Source: Lithodes maja (taxonomy: Eukaryota > Arthropoda > Malacostraca > Decapoda > Lithodidae). Taken from it: a stretch of DNA of 64,000 nucleotides. Location of the stretch: NCBI GenBank assembly GCA_037953745.1, contig JBAKBP010001423.1, positions 124,001 to 188,000 of the forward strand, in the 5' to 3' direction. The translations under genes and the position numbers were made by a program. Below are positions 9,119 through 20,359 of the stretch, piece after piece. Under the pieces are notes generated by a model. The model searched no databases. It saw only the letters and a list, made by a program, of their open reading frames with translations, and had not been told where the DNA came from. Numbering within the stretch: position 1 is the first letter of the stretch; every line of letters starts with the position of its first letter.

Positions 9119-10480
9119 AGAATAAGTATTACCAATGTTAGCACAATCAAAATCACAAAACCGCTAGAATGACGCTAGATAGTATAAAATGTCAAAATTC
9201 TCTGAAAAATGGTACAACTACAATCTCTATAATCTCGATTAACAGTGGTTTTAATCTCTAGAATCGACCTAGAAATCATATACGCTAGATCTTAAAGAAT
9301 ATTTCTAGATCTAGCTAAAAATTAGCTACATTAGCAACGCTGGGACACCTGTCATTATGCTATATTATTACGAACGCCCTCCATGAATAGTGCATACATA
9401 AATAATAAACAAATATAATATCTAGACACTATCTAAGACATAAACAGGGCAATGAAAATTAATACTATCGAGAAAATACCCAGTAGAAGTGGAAATCTTG
9501 ATGAAGAGTTACAGATTCCAATAATGAGCGGTAAACATGGATGGGCGGGAAATTTGAAATGCAAAAACATGGGTTGGTGATGATGGTAGGTTGTTGTAAA
9601 CCTACATAGGCTACTTACCAGAAGACTATTACTACGAGGCTGAGGTAGAGTACACCCAATGGAGCATAAATACATTTTAATAATTTGTCTGTTTATTTCC
9701 ATCTTTTTATTATTATGTTCATTGTATTTATAATAGCTGCATCTGTATTTCATAATGTTTAAAACGACTACCTCATTACGTAGACTTATTACTTGGTTGG
9801 ACTACTCTTGCATACATACATGCATAACACAATACATACACATGTAGCCTAAGCCTTGATCACTCTAATACGGCATTCATGGTAGCGGAATCAAAGAAAG
9901 AAATCCATGTGGAGTGTTATGAGCTACACATCATTTCTCCAAAAAAAAACGGGGGTGCATGCCCCCGGACCCCCCTAGAGCTCGCCGCTCCGTCGCGCTA
10001 TAATGATAACAAAATAATAAACCATAATGATAACACAATTCACATTTTGTGGATTGACACCCTGCTGGTAGGTGAGAGTTTGTCTTAAATTCAAAGTGCC
10101 GGTAACGGGTAACACAACTCATTCGAAAAAGTAGCACTTATCCACGCATCAGTAAGGTGACAAGGTCCCCCGAGTAAGGTAAGAGCGAAAAAATATAATT
10201 CCATGACAGGAATCCCGTAATCGAGGAGTTGTTGTTCTGCAGAATACCCGACTATCCTTAAGCTAAAATATATATTGACCCTCATTTCGCAAAATCTTGA
10301 GTTGTAGCCTAGGCCTAATTAACATGGATAATATGGGTGCGAGCCTCTTCGTAATAATTACCCTACATATTGTTCATAGGTGGCCAATATCCACTTATTA
10401 TGTACTCAAGAGTCTTAGTACATTACAAATAAATATAACCTATGAACAATATATACAATGAGTAATTAAAATAATGAAGT
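9119..10480. other. AT-rich region without supported gene
   Basis: Contains one GC hairpin, GGGGGTGCATGCCCCC (about 9950-9967). A repeat piece at 10157-10185 is inverted relative to 4090-4113. Minus-strand frame 9433-9753 starts with ATG but shows no protein-like features. Confidence 0.4.
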
Positions 10481-10665
10481 AGGCTAGCCTAGTTGTTCGG
10501 GCTGTCTGACCGAAGTTCCGAACAGCCCCAAGGTTCCGACTCCAAAGGCCAATGCCATAACCTGCAAGCACCCCCACAGGTATTTTATGACGTCACAAGG
10601 CACTGAACTCAGACTGCAGAAGGGGCAAGGTATCAACATTTTAGGCTAACTTAGCTGGGCCTAGC

Positions 10666-11100
10666 CTATTCACTGGAATCGCTATCGGAGTCGGACTGGA
10701 AATATTCTAGGGTTTCCTGAAGCAGAAGGTCTCCCAGATCCTTCTTGGCTCTCTTGATGGATTGTTCTGTAGGACCTGTAGGATAATCCTCAAGAGGCCT
10801 CTTAACCCCTCTTGCTGTATCCTCCCCATCATCACTATCCTCTACCTCACTGTCATAATCACTGCTGTAATACTGATCGTCCTCATCATCCTCAGGTTCA
10901 GTATCCGCCACATCACTCCACACTGACCTATCATCCTTACCCTGGGCAGCCACAGGAACTAGTGTCACTCGGCGGTCAGCATCATGGTTGTCAACGTCTA
11001 AGGTTGGCCCTGTCACCTTGCTGTCCTCATCAGTCTTGTACGTCAACCAGCTCTTCGGCCCCCACACCGGCACACACCAGGTATCCTTGTGTCCAGTCAT
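10666..11100 (-). CDS. acidic, NLS-bearing small protein, unknown
   Basis: ATG at 11098-11100 opens 144 codons. The N-terminal half, with WCVPVWGPKSWLTYKTDED, is mixed and possibly globular. The middle is strongly acidic (TEPEDDEDDQYYSSDYDSEVEDSDDG); then come basic clusters (VKRPLED, SIKRAKKD) that read as a bipartite nuclear signal, and the end is a DSDSDSSE run suited to CK2 phosphorylation. I do not recognise the family. Upstream on the same strand, TATAAA (11239-11234) lies 30 bases before an Inr-like TCATT, giving a leader of about 109 bases. No AATAAA signal was found close downstream. It may be an intronless host gene, a transposon accessory protein or an endogenised viral ORF; the sequence does not decide. 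Confidence 0.45.
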   Translation of the reverse strand: MTGHKDTWCVPVWGPKSWLTYKTDEDSKVTGPTLDVDNHDADRRVTLVPVAAQGKDDRSVWSDVADTEPEDDEDDQYYSSDYDSEVEDSDDGEDTARGVKRPLEDYPTGPTEQSIKRAKKDLGDLLLQETLEYFQSDSDSDSSE

Positions 11101-11204
11101 TGCGTGTTTATGTTTTGAGAGGTTAAAATTCCCAAAAAAGCGTTAATATACAGCTACGATGGAGCTGGGAGAAAACGCGTGCAGGCTACTCGAGGAATGA
11201 GATC

Positions 11205-11239
11205 ACAATGAACAACGCTACGTGAGCCAGCGCTTTATA
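11205..11239 (-). promoter_or_regulatory. TATA box and Inr-like start for the 144-codon ORF
   Basis: Minus-strand TATAAA at 11239-11234 and TCATTG with its A at 11209 are spaced 30 bases apart, the canonical arthropod TATA-to-+1 distance. The ORF ATG follows 109 bases later. Confidence 0.45.
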
Positions 11240-11537
11240 ACCTCTGATGATACGTATAAAGTCCCACAATCTCAATATAAAAACAGAGCCCCTTAAACAA
11301 ATAGTGAAATCTGGCCAAAAATTTAATCCAATCCCTCTGAAAATTCCCGAAAAAGTGGATTGTGGAGATAACAAAAAAAAAAAGGTAAAATAAAAATAAT
11401 TATTTCAGATCAATTTGCTTTGTAGGAGTTATCCCATAAAATATATAATATTAGTTTTCTGTCAATCAATAAATTTAAGAGAAAATTGGATTTCATGACT
11501 AACTCTGTTATTATTTTCCGGCCTGACGGACATAATT

Positions 11538-12433
11538 AATTAAAATGTAAAACTTGCAAACTAAACAAACCAAAATTGGGACAAGGACAATATAAAGTCA
11601 AATTAAATTATCAAAATCGCTATGTGGAAACAACGCTTACTAAAATGAAAACTATTAAATAAAAGAACACAATCCACCACATAGGGTGTACATTACTACA
11701 TGAGCAAGTTAATCTGTTTCCCAAGCAAACTAATCGCACATATAACAACGCACTATCGTCACGTTAAAGGAAGTAGTCAAGTTTGGGAAGTCCGGGACGT
11801 TCTGGCAAATTTTACTAAACTCTGCATGAATAAAGAAACTAAATGTTAAATGTAAACATATTATTTAAAATCAAATTTGCAACATGACAAGACATTAACA
11901 ATAGTACAAAATACAAATATTGATAAGATATCTATACTATTACAAAATAATATATAAAATACAGTACAGCACTCACTAACGATAGTGCTATCGGGTAGGT
12001 ACCTGTAAGCATAGCATGCCTCAAGTGACCCCTATCAATAACTACCCTACAAATAACCTACATTTATAGCACAAATAAACTAAGGAAATCGCAAAAGTAA
12101 GCAATTGATACTATCGACAATGAATACATATAATATAAAGACAAATAATTGCAAAATATGAAGTAACAACAGATTTAAACAAAGAGTACTCTTTTAACAA
12201 GAACAATAAATTTAAAAAATCATCAATATTAATATTAATAATAGAAAAAGAAAAAGATAAACAATAAATACAGACAAAAAACAATAAATACAGACAAAAA
12301 GTAAGCAGAGGTTATACAAGAAACTTCAAGTTAAAAAGGCTTGATTAAAATTATTGATGTCAAATTTTAGAATACAGTCACAATAATTGACCCTAAAAAG
12401 ATTAAATTTATGGAACAATTTACTTGCCTCAAA
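11538..12433 (-). repeat. pseudo-LTR, 3' copy (896 bp)
   Basis: Direct repeat of 15347-16241. Differences seen: one substitution near 11610, one extra A in an A-run near 11650, one substitution near 11860 and one near 12421. Contains the 3' end of the RT frame (to 12326) and a perfect CGATAG/CTATCG hairpin near 11980. Confidence 0.95.
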
Positions 12434-13447
12434 ACCTCTGTCCACTAAGAGTCTGTATAGTAACCTAGCTCTAGCCCAAAAGTCATCTACTTTAGTGCAG
12501 ATTTTACAAAATCTTATTAATTGGGAATAAAAACAATTATAAGTTATTTTACTATCGATATTACTACTAGGGAAAGGAAAGTTTATTACGTTAAAATTAA
12601 AATCATCAACTTTGTGATATACTTTAAGTATGCACTGTTCATTAACAATCTCTATATTTATATCAAGAACATTTTCAACTTTATAATTTACGTTACATTG
12701 TGTGAGGGGAATAGAATTAGGGTAAATAAGTTTAGCAACTTGATTAAAATTTAACAAATTGCAAACAAGAATATCATCAATATATCTACTATTATTACTT
12801 AACAGTTTAGCAAGTGCTAATTTTTTTGGGATTTTATTTTTCTTGCTACTGTCAACTAAGTCTTTTATATATTTAAATTCTAAAGCAAGCAAGAATAAGT
12901 CTGCAATTAAAGGGCTAGCATTTCCACCCATAGGAATTCCTAATATTTGTTTGAAAATGTACGGGCCGAATCTAACATAAGTATTGAAAAGGAGGAATTT
13001 AAGGGCATCTTTAAGTTTAGTTCTATCAAAATATACAGAACTAGTGGGAGTAGAGCTAAGTGATGCATTATTAAAATATGTATAAACATTTATGAAATAA
13101 TTACCATTCCTAACGAACCTGTCAAAGTGCAAATCTATAATAAAGCAAAGCTCTGAATATACTAAATCTAAAGGCAAATTGGTATACAAAGTTGAAAAGT
13201 CGAAGCTATGTACCGAGGTAACTTTCGGCATGGTATTTATTTTATCAATAACTTCTAACGAATTGTCAACACTCCAATAATAGTTAATGCCAGTTCTTCT
13301 CATGATGGTATTACAATATCTTTTATGAGTACTTTTAATGTATTTTAAGCAATTTACGACTTGTTCTGATAGAGTTTTAGTGGTAGCAAATTTTGCTCCG
13401 GCAATAAAGCGATATTTATAAGGTCTTTTATGAAATTTAGGTAACAT
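12326..13447 (-). CDS. Penelope-like reverse transcriptase part
   Basis: The frame from ATG 13447 gives 373 codons and is in phase with the GIY-YIG part; the 55 codons between (13612-13448) are open. Motifs: RFIAGAKFATTKTLSEQV (fingers); HSFDFSTLYTNLP (motif A); GIPMGGNASPLIADLFL (motif B, with the GxPMG-N-SP signature); SRYIDDILV (catalytic YIDD); and a thumb region with FCKICTKVDDFWARARLLY. These are the hallmarks of Penelope-like RT, related to telomerase RT. It would synthesise element DNA on a nicked target. The palm residues are intact; only the upstream TAA separates it from the nuclease. Confidence 0.92.
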   Translation of the reverse strand: MLPKFHKRPYKYRFIAGAKFATTKTLSEQVVNCLKYIKSTHKRYCNTIMRRTGINYYWSVDNSLEVIDKINTMPKVTSVHSFDFSTLYTNLPLDLVYSELCFIIDLHFDRFVRNGNYFINVYTYFNNASLSSTPTSSVYFDRTKLKDALKFLLFNTYVRFGPYIFKQILGIPMGGNASPLIADLFLLALEFKYIKDLVDSSKKNKIPKKLALAKLLSNNSRYIDDILVCNLLNFNQVAKLIYPNSIPLTQCNVNYKVENVLDINIEIVNEQCILKVYHKVDDFNFNVINFPFPSSNIDSKITYNCFYSQLIRFCKICTKVDDFWARARLLYRLLVDRGFEASKLFHKFNLFRVNYCDCILKFDINNFNQAFLT

Positions 13448-13612
13448 GTATAATTTTGCAATGCACTTGTTCTTATCAGAAAGTTTAATATCAAATGTTA
13501 TATTTTTCTTGGTATGTTCATCGATTAAGTTATCAATATTCAGATTATTTTGAATTTCATAAACAGAATTACCGCAAATATTTTTACGTAATATGTTACC
13601 CTTAATACCTAA

Positions 13613-15157
13613 TTATTTTTTCATGTTTTCAAGATAAAATTTCTTACATGTGAAGCTATAATTATTGCTGGCTTTATCTACTGTAGTGATTACAAAATGT
13701 TTATGTAAAGTTATTAAATCAGCTTTAAGCTTATTATAATTATAGTCTATAAAATCTGAAAGATTAAATTCATTTTTAAGCGAGAAAATTTTATTTCTAA
13801 TTAACTTAATTAATAATTTAGACCATGCTTCTAGTTCTCTCTCATCGCAGCACGCAATTTTTAACAATTTATCTTTTAATTTATTGACTGAAAAAACAAT
13901 ATTTTTTAAAATTATGTCCCATGTTACTTTATTACTCCCTATTCTAAATTTAAACCCTTTACGACATAGCTCCGCTAATTTGTCGTTTGCAAAATGTTTA
14001 ACTAGTTCTACATCACCTGTTAATATGTGACATATCGGACTATAAATGAACTTTGCTAGTGCATCACGTCTGCTAGCTGGCATATCCATGACTCTTTCAC
14101 ACACGCATTTATTATTATTGAAAATATCATTATCTGAAAGATTTCCTAAAACTTTATTATAATTACAAATAATAGACCCAACAGGTCGTTCATATGAATA
14201 CACTATTAATGGTTTGAAATCTTTACAACCATCTGGTAACATGGACTTAACTTTCTTTGAATTAATAAGACTGTTAACATTAATTTTGTCTAAAATTTTA
14301 GAGGAATAATTTAAAGTGGACATGACTTTATCTTTAATACGGTTATCTTTGGATTTCTTAGAATTCGCTCTAATATATCCCATAAAAGCAAAGACTATAT
14401 TCTTAAATTTATTTGTGAAATTATGCTTATTGTTTAGAATATTTTCTATAAAAGGAGCAAAACTTTTCTTTTGTAGGCCTTTCAATGAATCTTTTAATTT
14501 TTTAATTCCGAAATTTCGATATAATGAATATAAATTATTAACAATAATTTTAATATCAGACCTGTTTTTCTTTTTATTAAATGTATTTAGTCTTCTATTA
14601 CCGTGTCTACCAGGTCTTCTGTTTAAAACAGGGAAGTTAAAATATGGGTTATTAAAATCGTTTTTTAATAAATCTTTATACAAAATGTTGCCTACATTTT
14701 TTATTTGATTGTTAAGTCCAAATGGATAGATGGTCATTAATTTTCCAATCCAATAATTTTCTCTATCCAAAACATTTTGATTACTTTGAACAATTTCTAT
14801 AATTTTGTATTTACAATCAAATTTAGTACAATCTGTGTTAAAATGCTTATATAGAAGAATCTTGGAGTCGATGCCGTTCTTAATTCCTGATCTATGCCCG
14901 TAGGCTCTTTCTCTTAAACATTGCTCCGTCTTTCCAACATATTGTATACCACATTTATCACAGGTTATTAAATAGATAACATTCTTTACTTTACATGGAG
15001 ATGTTACATTAACAGAAGAATTTAAAACCAAAAATGTTGTATTGGTAATGTAACTTTTAAAAAATGTTTGATGTTCAAAATCAAATTAATTCACACAGAG
15101 TTTACATTTACAGTTATCATCGAAAAGACGCCGGTTATTTTTATTATTATTTTTCAT
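13613..15157 (-). pseudogene. GIY-YIG nuclease and linker part of the permuted element
   Basis: A likely start is the ATG at 15157, giving MKNNNK..., followed by a Cys cluster CKCKLC, then TAA at 15086-15088. The frame then stays open from 15085 to the TAA at 13613-13615. The nuclease core reads VIYLITCDKCGIQYVGKT...RERAYGHRSG..., with two Cys between the GIY and YIG strands and later His residues in AYGH and KHF; this is the CCHH arrangement known from endonuclease-bearing Penelope-like elements. A conserved Glu/Asn tail (LDRENYWIGKL) follows. The linker ends TTVDKASNNYSFTCKKFY, the usual lead-in to the RT. Two single-codon stops are the only damage. The region 15088-15301 upstream is also open in the same frame. 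Confidence 0.88.
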
Positions 15158-15346
15158 TTTTAAGTTTTTATAATTTTGCCGGGTGCGAGGGTAAAGAGAA
15201 TTGTTCTGACACATAGTCCGTGGCCGGTCCTGGTTCGTCAACGAATACAAGTAAAGGAAGGGACAGTACATGGGGAACACGTCGTATACTAATGCTACCA
15301 CTAGTACAGACCGGCCTCACATCTATACTGTCCCTGAACCTATATA

Positions 15347-16241
15347 AATTAAAATGTAAAACTTGCAAACTAAACAAACCAAAATTGGGACAAGGACAAT
15401 ATAAAGTCAAATTCAATTATCAAAATCGCTATGTGGAAACAACGCTTACTAAAATGAAACTATTAAATAAAAGAACACAATCCACCACATAGGGTGTACA
15501 TTACTACATGAGCAAGTTAATCTGTTTCCCAAGCAAACTAATCGCACATATAACAACGCACTATCGTCACGTTAAAGGAAGTAGTCAAGTTTGGGAAGTC
15601 CGGGACGTTCTGGCAAATTTTACTAAACTCTGCATGAATAAAGAAACTAAATGTTAAATGTAAAAATATTATTTAAAATCAAATTTGCAACATGACAAGA
15701 CATTAACAATAGTACAAAATACAAATATTGATAAGATATCTATACTATTACAAAATAATATATAAAATACAGTACAGCACTCACTAACGATAGTGCTATC
15801 GGGTAGGTACCTGTAAGCATAGCATGCCTCAAGTGACCCCTATCAATAACTACCCTACAAATAACCTACATTTATAGCACAAATAAACTAAGGAAATCGC
15901 AAAAGTAAGCAATTGATACTATCGACAATGAATACATATAATATAAAGACAAATAATTGCAAAATATGAAGTAACAACAGATTTAAACAAAGAGTACTCT
16001 TTTAACAAGAACAATAAATTTAAAAAATCATCAATATTAATATTAATAATAGAAAAAGAAAAAGATAAACAATAAATACAGACAAAAAACAATAAATACA
16101 GACAAAAAGTAAGCAGAGGTTATACAAGAAACTTCAAGTTAAAAAGGCTTGATTAAAATTATTGATGTCAAATTTTAGAATACAGTCACAATAATTGACC
16201 CTAAAAAGATTAAATTTATGGAACAATTAACTTGCCTCAAA
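15347..16241 (-). repeat. pseudo-LTR, 5' copy (895 bp)
   Basis: Partner of 11538-12433 at a constant offset of 3,809 (3,808 after a 1-base indel). In element orientation it precedes the full-length copy and is the truncated tail of a tandem neighbour. Confidence 0.95.
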
Positions 16242-17260
16242 TCGAGCATAAGTTTGTTCATCCCTCTTAACTAATATAATGTAAAGCTTAATTATTTGTC
16301 ATCTTATAAGTGCCCCCAAAGCGAATTTTTGTTAATTACTAGATTTTGTTTTAGTTTATTGTAGGTAAATCCTTACTAAATCTGGAGAGTCCGAACCTGA
16401 CCGGTGATACGATGTTGATATAATTATGGATGGGCTACTCTTTACAAAACCTAAATGACCTACGTTAGTTTAAGGTAGTTATATTTGTCAGGCACCCTAA
16501 TCTAGTATTTAGTGTTAATCATAATTTAACCCTATTTGGTCAGAGGGAGGTCTTTTTGGACCTTCCCTATTTCACTCCATTAGTTAGATTTTATGACGCT
16601 TCACCCAATTATATGATAAGACCTGATGATAAGACTTTTCATCCCATTCAAGTGTCGATTTCTCTTGTGGGAGAGTGAAAATTAAAGTTGGCCGGCCTCG
16701 GAACATTTATCTATCGAAAAATTTAAAAATTTTGCTGGAGGGCGATTTTTTTTTTTTTTTTGTAAGAAGTCTGGGGATGCTTTTTTGGTAGCCTAGGAGA
16801 CAAAGGCCTCCCTCTATTTACGATTGGGTTACGTTCCTGAAAACTCTATCTTAAATTAATTATGTAGAAATCGTATAGCAAACCCTAAAATTAATGGGGT
16901 AAATGGGGATGCGTTCTCAGACCAGCCAAAACACAAACACAAACACCTAAAAACCTATATTATTATCGTAAATTGGGGCATTGGATAATGAAGGAGACCT
17001 AAATAATAAACCCCTCTGAAGATGTAACACGCAAATTGTTTCTATAAATTCTGGTTATTATTAGAAGATATTATTCAGATTAGGAAGGACATATGAAGTC
17101 AGGGTTAATTGATATAGTCTTTACCCTTATAAATTGTTTCTATAATTCTGGTTATTATTAGAAGATATTCAGATTAGGAAGGGCATATGAAGTCAGACGG
17201 TTAATTGAGATAGTTTTTATCCATAAAATTCCCACATATCCTTCCTAAACTGTATACAAT
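16242..17260. other. spacer with a diverged TTAA-MITE and a 98 bp tandem duplication
   Basis: About 16520-16790 is a decayed copy of the family called M1 below (AGGTGTCGATTT..., GGCCGGCCTCGG, CTATCGAAAAAT). 17033-17130 and 17131-17222 are tandem copies of a 98 bp unit (starting AAATTGTTTCTATA). The end of the second unit resembles the inner part of the M2 family. No gene. Confidence 0.6.
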
Positions 17261-17263
17261 TGT

Positions 17264-18200
17264 CTAATGATAGCCAGAATATGCTGAGATGGTATCTCCT
17301 AGGTAACAAAACTTGTCCACCAGCTCCAATGACTCATTTCCAAAATTCACAGCCACAGGACCATCATTTAACACAAGCTTGCCCTTGCACACCACGCACT
17401 CAAATTTCTCAATTTCTGACTTATCCTTCGGCAGGGGTCCTTTTATTCTACTACAGCGCTTACTCCCATGGTGCACCCAACATCGACAGATGCTACATTG
17501 AATCGAGTTAGCGCCCACACCCTTTCCACACACTGCACATGGGTATGCACCGCTCTTTTCCACATTGTCTAGTCTCAATCTACAATGCACAACCTTGGTT
17601 TTGTTAATATTGACTTTTAAACCTTGCTCGCCATGCCCTCTCTCGATCTTCTGAATTTGGCCTCAGCATCTTGCACATTGTCAGCTATTAGGACTAAATC
17701 ATCTGCATAAAACAGTTCCCACGGGAGTCCAGATCTCAAATTTCTAGACAGTGCCTCCAGGACCATAATAAAGAGGAGGGGGCTTAACACTGAACCCTGA
17801 TGAACTCTAACACGGACTGTGAACTCCTCACTCAGTAGTCAGTACACCTTTCACCCTCACCGCAGTTCGCGAATCCTCATACATCTTCATTATCACACAC
17901 ACCAGTCACTCTTCCACACCAAGTTTCCTCATAGCCCACTGCACAACATCTTTGAGCACCCTGTCAAAGGCCTTCTCCAGGTCTACAAACACAAAGTAAA
18001 GATGCCTGCCTTTTAGTAAGTATTTTTCCTGTAGGCCTAGCTGCCTGACTATGAAGATAGCATCGGTTGTACCACGTCCTGGCATAAAGCCAAACTGCAT
18101 ATCATCAATGGAGATGGTTTGCCTGATCAAACCCTCAAAGACTCTCTCACAGACCTTCATGATTTGGTCAAGCATTTTCAGGCCCCTATAATTACCTCTA
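17264..18200 (-). pseudogene. LINE RT fragment with zinc-knuckle insert
   Basis: Read on the minus strand, pieces in different frames give MLDQIMKVCERVFEGLI, MQFGFMPGRGTTDAIF and VFVDLEKAFDRV (motif A); then HQGSVLSPLLFIMVLE (motif B), LFYADDLVLIAD (motif C); and then PCAVCGKGVGANSIQCSICRCW..., a PHD-like Cys cluster, followed by FCYLGDTISA. That is the palm and thumb of a LINE polyprotein with an inserted Cys-rich module. At least two frameshifts lie between 17590 and 17906. Both ends of the element are missing. Not functional. Confidence 0.85.
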
Positions 18201-18204
18201 TCTA

Positions 18205-19090
18205 GTGCATCCCCTTTTCCGACATAAACCTTTATATATGGAATAAATACTGTTCTATCTCAGTACTCCCACGCATTGGCTGGATTTACGAAAGGATATA
18301 TCTGGTTGTTTATACAGTGGCGGATTAATAGGAATTGGATTGCTTGTGCATTGGCCATGGTGATCCCCTATAAAATACTCCGGTGAATTTTCCTCCTCAC
18401 TCTAAAAAGCAGCTCCCTACATGTGTAGAGCCGCATTTTCCTTTACCATCACTATCTCCGATAGACTGGAAATGGTGTCGTATTTCACACCCAAATGCCA
18501 TAAAAGGGTGTCCAATATCAAGCCAACTCAACCCTGCTCCTACACAGGGTCGAAACTCAACCCGATTCAGACTTTCGGAGCTTGATAACAGTTTTAAGAC
18601 TTTGTGTATGTATCCATATACAAATAATCGATTTGGATGTGATCATTATAAATGTACCTAGCTATATCCTCAGAATATCCGAAAGAAGCGTCATAATCGT
18701 ATGAAAGGGTGATAACCTATATTAGACTTTGTATACATATACTCAAAATTAAGCAATTATATTATATGCATAGGCCTACCCATCACAATGTTGTACAAAT
18801 TCAAGTAGATCAAAATAATCCCGAAATAAATACTCAAATAATAATCTTAACATGTATTTTTTTATTTTTTTAGAAATGTCGGAACATAGCCGCAGCCGTG
18901 GTGCCGCTACATTCGTGTTTACAATCAGTAATCATGATTATATTTTGATGTATTGTACTTGATTTTATTAGATTAGGTTAGTTATTGTTGGTCAGTTTAG
19001 TCAAAACAATAAAGCCAAGTTAAATACATTGACATAAAATCGTGATTAGGCAAGAATGTAGATCGGGCATAGCGGCTGCTTTACCATAGG
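18205..19090. other. AT-rich spacer, no gene seen
   Basis: No recognisable coding, RNA or repeat structure beyond short homopolymers. The plus-strand frame 18383-18661 has no protein-like features. Confidence 0.4.
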
Positions 19091-19104
19091 GGTAAATATA
19101 TAGG

Positions 19105-20328
19105 GGAGTGCCATCCTATATACTGAGAATCTTGAAGTACTGGTACGCCAATCAAACATTTAATGTAAGATGGGGTAACATTATTTCGGATTCCTTTACA
19201 GTAACCAATGAAGTGAGACAGGGTAGTATTCTCTCACCTTACTTATTCAATGTATATATGGATGAATTAAGTGATAAATTGAATAAAGAGCAGATTGGAT
19301 GTTATGGTGGGAATAAAATCATCAACCATCTCATGTATGCTGATGATCTGGTCATTATTGCACCGTCTTCTGCGGGTCTGAGCAAACTTCTTGATATATG
19401 TGAATCTTTTGGTAGTAAACATTGTGTTAAATTCAACCCACTGAAAAGTGCTGTTCTTATATTTAGATCAAAATTACTGTATAAAAGTAAACTGCCAAAT
19501 TTCTCACTCAATAATCAAATTATTCAAGAAGTAAACAAAATAAAATACCTGGGACACATTATCTCAAACGATTGCTCAGATGATGCAGATATCGGCCGTC
19601 AGCGCAGACAGCTATATTTACGTGGTAACACCATCTTGAGAAAATTCCACATGTGTAATTGGGAAACTAAAGTCATTTTTTTTTTTTTTTTTAAAGACCT
19701 CCGTCTACGTATTTTGTTCCGGACATATTGTTCCTCTATGTACACGGCCCATTTGTGGTGGAAGTATAAGAGAGCCACCATAAATGGTCTGTGTACATCC
19801 TATCATAATATACTCAAGATGTTCATTGGTCTCTCTAAATATGAAAGCACTAGTATGGTGTGCACACTGTTGGATGTGCAGTGCTGTCGGGCTGTCATCA
19901 GGAGACTGGTGTACAGCTTTTCGCAGCGACTGCAATCCTCCAGTAACACGCTGATTGTAGCTCTTTGGTCTAGTGATCATATCTATGAATCCCGTATTAT
20001 ATCTCACTGGCAGAAGCTGCTGCACACATAGTATGTACTGTAATGTAATATATAGGTCTAATTGAACTATGAGCAATGATCTGTGCAATAGGTGTTAACC
20101 AACATTGAGCAATAGCCTTAGTTAGCCTATCTGTGTTATATTGTGACAAAATGTGATATGTGCTCTATTATGTAAATAGGCCTACTGTATTTTTTATTTT
20201 ATTGTGTCTTTATTAATATATCTTTGTGTATAATTATTATCTGTGCTCTGACGAGAAGTGTATGTGATATGGACCATTAGGTCGTACTGTATTTATACTG
20301 TATCTATCTTATGTGTCTGGAATAAAGA

Positions 20329-20356
<28 letters not shown>
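19105..20356 (+). pseudogene. LINE RT, 5'-truncated, with (TTA)n tail
   Basis: The frame from about 19105 to 20031 carries RT motif B (EVRQGSILSPYLFNVYMDEL), motif C (NHLMYADDLVII) and thumb sequences (NKIKYLGHIISND). Motif A and the endonuclease are absent, so the copy is 5'-truncated. A 19-base T-run at 19674-19692 falls inside the frame and would encode a Phe run, an obvious later expansion or insertion. The 3' end has an AATAAA near 20320 and then (TTA)n to 20356. The tail context resembles the SINE at 4573-4822. Confidence 0.85.

Positions 20357-20359
<3 letters not shown>

Larger units (their letters stand above)
11538..16241 (-). mobile_element. permuted (Naiad-type) Penelope-like element with pseudo-LTRs
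   Basis: A retroelement on the minus strand. It has one reading frame from 15301 to 12326 with N-terminal GIY-YIG nuclease and C-terminal Penelope RT, bounded by direct repeats 11538-12433 and 15347-16241. GIY-YIG before RT is the reverse of the classic Penelope order and matches the Naiad-type permuted clade (established knowledge). The right-hand repeat is the 3' end of an upstream tandem partial copy; the repeat includes the last approximately 36 codons of the RT, as expected for pseudo-LTRs formed by tandem copies. The frame is broken only by TAA at 15086-15088 and 13613-13615. The two repeats differ at about four places, so insertion was recent. Confidence 0.9.

Noticed and set aside
9433..9753. 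106-codon minus-strand frame
   Set aside because: Low-complexity, hydrophobic-ended translation in AT-rich DNA, without domain, promoter or neighbour support.
11538..12433. Hammerhead ribozyme in the pseudo-LTR, as in other Penelope-like elements
   Set aside because: I found a CGATAG/CTATCG hairpin but no CTGANGA...GAAA core on either strand.
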